64,000 nucleotides of DNA. Source: Allium sativum (lineage: Eukaryota > Streptophyta > Magnoliopsida > Asparagales > Amaryllidaceae). The stretch lies in assembly GCA_030737875.1 (NCBI GenBank), contig CM060915.1, forward strand, positions 568,710,577-568,774,576, in the 5' to 3' direction. The notes beneath the pieces are model-generated. The model searched no databases. It had not been told where the DNA came from and worked only from the letters and a program-made list of their open reading frames with translations. Of the stretch, positions 61,075-64,000 are shown in pieces (position 1 is the first letter of the stretch; every line of letters begins with the position of its first letter). Both the position numbers and the translations under genes were made by a program.

Positions 61075-61669
61075 TCTAGTATCAGAGGTTCGGTTTAATG
61101 GTCTTAGGGCGATAATGAGTGAATGTATTTGTATTTTCTAAAATATAAATATATTATATATATAAACCTAAATCCATATAGTAGCCCACTAGACATGTAA
61201 AGAGTTGGGATATTGGTTTGTACACTAAAGGCATGGACATAGAAATTTTGGAAACAATTAGGTGGTTGGGAAAGTGTACAATATGACTTGGAGCTAGAAA
61301 GTATCCCATAGAATGGAAACTGAAATATTAGTATTTCAGAGTAGTGGGTCTAGAAGTAAAACCTTAGAAATTAGAAAAAAAGGTTAAAGTGTGAAAATGG
61401 ATTAGGAATATATATAGTCGAGAAAATTGAATTTGTGAAAGTACCTAGGAAAGCCTAGTTGAGTGGAAAACCCGCTTTGAGTCTGACCCAATAATAAACT
61501 TTTAAGAACTTGAATTTGTTAAAAAAAAAAGTTTGTGGTATTTTCTGAGTTTTGATCTTAAAAGTATCTTGATGTTTGAAAAGTGCATATTGGGTTTTAA
61601 AATTAAGTGGGGTATATTATGTAAAACAACGATTTCTTGTTTTGAAAGAATTCTCTCATGAAAAGGAGC

Positions 61670-61706
<37 letters not shown>

Positions 61707-62786
61707 CTCACTAGTTCTCATATATGAAAATCTTGAAAGGAAAATGTTGTATTTTGTAAAAGGAGTTTTTGAAATCTCTATTCTATTAAATTTTGATTAT
61801 TGTTGTAAAAAAAAATTGGGTAAACAAATTTCCCGTAGAATGCATAAGCATTAAGACCTAGAATTGTTGCTTGAGAAAAAGAAAAGGATAGGCTAGTAAT
61901 ACACAGCATGGACTAGTAGTGACTATTAGGTGATGAAGGGCAAGCAATTATATAGACCCTGTTAGGTGTACTCGCGATTGTCAAAGGTAATAAAGTCTTA
62001 AGATCCTTGGCCCTAGTTGTAGCTGTGTAGGATACTGTTTGACTAGAAAACAGAAAAGCTTATTTGAAAAGATAAATAAATAATATAAACATGAGAAACT
62101 GGACTAAGCCAAATAAGCTAAAGAATAGCCTAACTAACAAGAAAACAATAAATTCAGTAAAGTAACAAAACAAGACGGGGGAAAGAAAATGAAAATCTCA
62201 AGAAAAAGATGAATAAATATGAAATTATTTCAAGATAAAGTCGAAAATACGAGAAAGAAATTTTATTATGTGGTTGTGCTTGGATAATAAAATAGGAAAT
62301 CTTAATAGAATAGGTATATAAAAATCCAAGTACAATTAGAAAAGAAAAACGGAGGATGTGAATTTTTCCGTTTTATACCTTTTTGTAACATAAGAAATAG
62401 AATTTCGAAAATTAGATTTTTCTAAATCTCGAATTAAAAGATGGTTGGTAGGGTTTTGGATGCGAAAATTGGATGAACTATGCTCTTATTCTATAAGAGT
62501 ATGGGAAAATTTGAATGGAAAATGTTTTGATTTTTCAAAAATATTGCATCCATATAGAACTACATGTATATTTAGGATGTGAGCATCATGTTTTGAAAAG
62601 TTTTTTAAAGTTTGCATAAATATAGGTGGATCCAAATTAGGCATACATGCTTTACTATAATGTATTTCACTTTGCACATGTGCACAATGTTGCAACAATT
62701 GGATGAACACTAGTTGAATGCTGCGAGGGATTATCTATTTTACTCTTATCGAATTTCGGGGACGAAATTCTTTAAGGGTGGGAGAA
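61075..62786 (+). other. Internal region B, non-coding (1712 bp)
   Basis: Collinear with internal A throughout, including the TA tract and the terminal polypurine tract. Its primer site reads TAGTATCAGAGG (61077-61088), two changes from TGGTATCAGAGC, so this copy would prime poorly. No coding frame is present. Confidence 0.88.
62774..62786 (+). promoter_or_regulatory. Polypurine tract of internal B
   Basis: AAGGGTGGGAGAA immediately before LTR3, identical to the tract before LTR2. Confidence 0.88.
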
Positions 62787-64000
62787 TGTAACACCCCGCA
62801 TTTTTAATATAATTAAAAATGAAATAAAATTTATGAAAATATGCTTAGATAGGTAAATAATGGTGATGTATAATGAGAATTATTTAATAAATGGAAGAGA
62901 AAAAAAATTAATTCGATACTAGTGTGTGTAACGGAGAAGATATTAAAATAAGGATATTTAATTTAAATATCAGGAATCAAGTAAAATGGACATCACCATT
63001 GCGTTCCTCTCGAAATTTTGCATGAAACAGAGTCCAAGTTTTCGAAAATCGGTGTCCGTATGAAGGAGTTATGACCTTCTGAAGTTTCAGCGAAAAATCA
63101 GAAAACAGCCCAGCCCAGAACAGAAAAATAAATGACCATGTCGACCACCAGGTCGACCATAGGGTGGGGAGGTCGACCATAGTGTCGACCCCCCCTTGGG
63201 GAGGTCGACCTGTAGCGACCTGGAGTGGGAATTTTGGTCCAGAACCGGGAAATTCAACCCAGAAGCTGTCCAGGTTCATTTTTGAGCACCTGGATGAGTT
63301 TTTGGGCCTGGTACGTTGGTCTAACACCTATATAAACATCCTAGGCTCATTGTAAACTCCACAACAATTCATGGCAAGTCCATGGCTCTCTTCTAACTTG
63401 ATTTCTTCTTCCTCCTCAAGCTATTGATCTAAATAAATCTTAGATCTATTCTTCTCTCTTTTCTCTACAACGTCTATTCTTAAAAATTAAAAAGAATGAG
63501 ATCTAGAATTACTACAACCATGAATAAAAAGAAAACAAGCTTAGATCTAAATCACTGCGCAAAGAGAAGGAATTCAGATCTGCAACCTACGCCGCATATG
63601 AAATCAAAGATAAATTGAATTGGACATGAAATCAATCAAAGATGAATCAAAAGCAACAAAGAGGGGGAAATCAGTTCGAAGATTAATCTTGTTCCTATTT
63701 TGAAGATGACAAACACTATGAGTGGAGTTATAATGCACTTTTTGTGTAAAATTATTATTTATCATTCAAACATTCCCTATGTAAACATGAAATGAAATTA
63801 TTAAATCCATAATGTTTAATATTATCATGTGCACGATTTTAATTATTATGCCTACGATTATGTGCCTCTTTTATTCTTTCCATTTTTGATTTTTAATAGC
63901 TAGGCTATCTCGAGCCTAGATCTATCATACAATAAATACGATTGAATGATTATTGCAAGCGAAAAAGGGAAACGCTCGGTTTTGTGCTATGACATGAACA
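62787..64000 (+). repeat. LTR3, 5' part (cut by the window end)
   Basis: Begins TGTAACACCCCGC and follows LTR1 for 1214 bp. At the site where LTR2 is split it keeps the uninterrupted CTATCTCGAGCCTAGATC, confirming the ancestral sequence there. Its GTCGAC cluster differs from both other LTRs. Confidence 0.93.

Larger units (their letters stand above)
43482..64000 (+). mobile_element. Three-LTR array of a non-coding retrotransposon family
   Basis: The order is LTR1 (43482-47668), internal A (47669-49401), LTR2 (49402-50517 plus 57986-61074), internal B (61075-62786), LTR3 (62787 onward, cut by the window edge). LTRs start TGTAACACCCCGCATTT and end TGTTACA. No gag or pol is present in either internal region. 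Shared LTRs between two internal regions are the expected product of unequal homologous recombination between LTRs, not of two independent insertions. By structure the family is LARD-like but with unusually short internals. Confidence 0.9.

Overview
The window looks like intergenic heterochromatin from a large, repeat-rich flowering-plant nuclear genome. The evidence is the AT-rich composition, plant-type En/Spm (CACTA) transposase proteins, a Ty1/copia polyprotein, a plant L1-type LINE reverse transcriptase, and several LTR elements primed by initiator-Met tRNA (TGGTATCAGAGC). I see no convincing host gene, no tRNA or rRNA gene and no CRISPR array. The species cannot be named from this sequence alone. 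Almost every base belongs to, or is flanked by, a transposable element, and several elements are nested.

Layout. (1) 1-3107: 3' half of a decayed Ty1/copia element (integrase, RT and RNase H with two in-frame stops) and its 3' LTR. (2) 3108-6096: unassigned AT-rich DNA. (3) 6097-16121: a 10-kb CACTA element with a broken TNP2-type transposase and a broken tnpA-type protein; a 5'-truncated LINE (about 12505-15155) sits inside the tnpA unit. (4) 16125-18505: a probable non-coding CACTA-like element, 3 bp from the previous one. (5) 18506-21653: an extreme AT tract, then an LTR-like repeat remnant. (6) 21654-36278: a complete LTR retrotransposon with perfect TATAG target duplications, two LTRs of about 7.1 kb and an internal region of only 362 bp that keeps a PBS and a PPT but no coding. 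(7) 36279-42109: further LTR-like repeat sequence split by a 3.6-kb non-autonomous CACTA element (37227-40827, TTA duplication). (8) 42110-43481: an LTR-like fragment and a GACCCGA-rich tract. (9) 43482-64000: a three-LTR array (LTR, internal, LTR, internal, LTR) of a second non-coding family, with 4.2-kb LTRs and about 1.7-kb internal regions. Its middle LTR is split by a reverse-oriented solo LTR (50904-57985) related to the giant LTRs of region 6.

Most interesting content. The giant LTR carries, over about 2.3 kb, a tandem array of short hairpins spaced roughly every 50 bp. The stem sequence differs from unit to unit, yet the two arms still match each other. That pattern implies either conserved RNA/DNA structure or repeated re-templating of one arm from the other. 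At about the same LTR position the diverged solo LTR has a 27-bp minisatellite, a 97-bp tandem repeat and scattered perfect hairpins. With 97.5% of the element being LTR and a nearly empty internal domain, the family does not fit the usual LARD or TRIM description and must depend on proteins supplied in trans.
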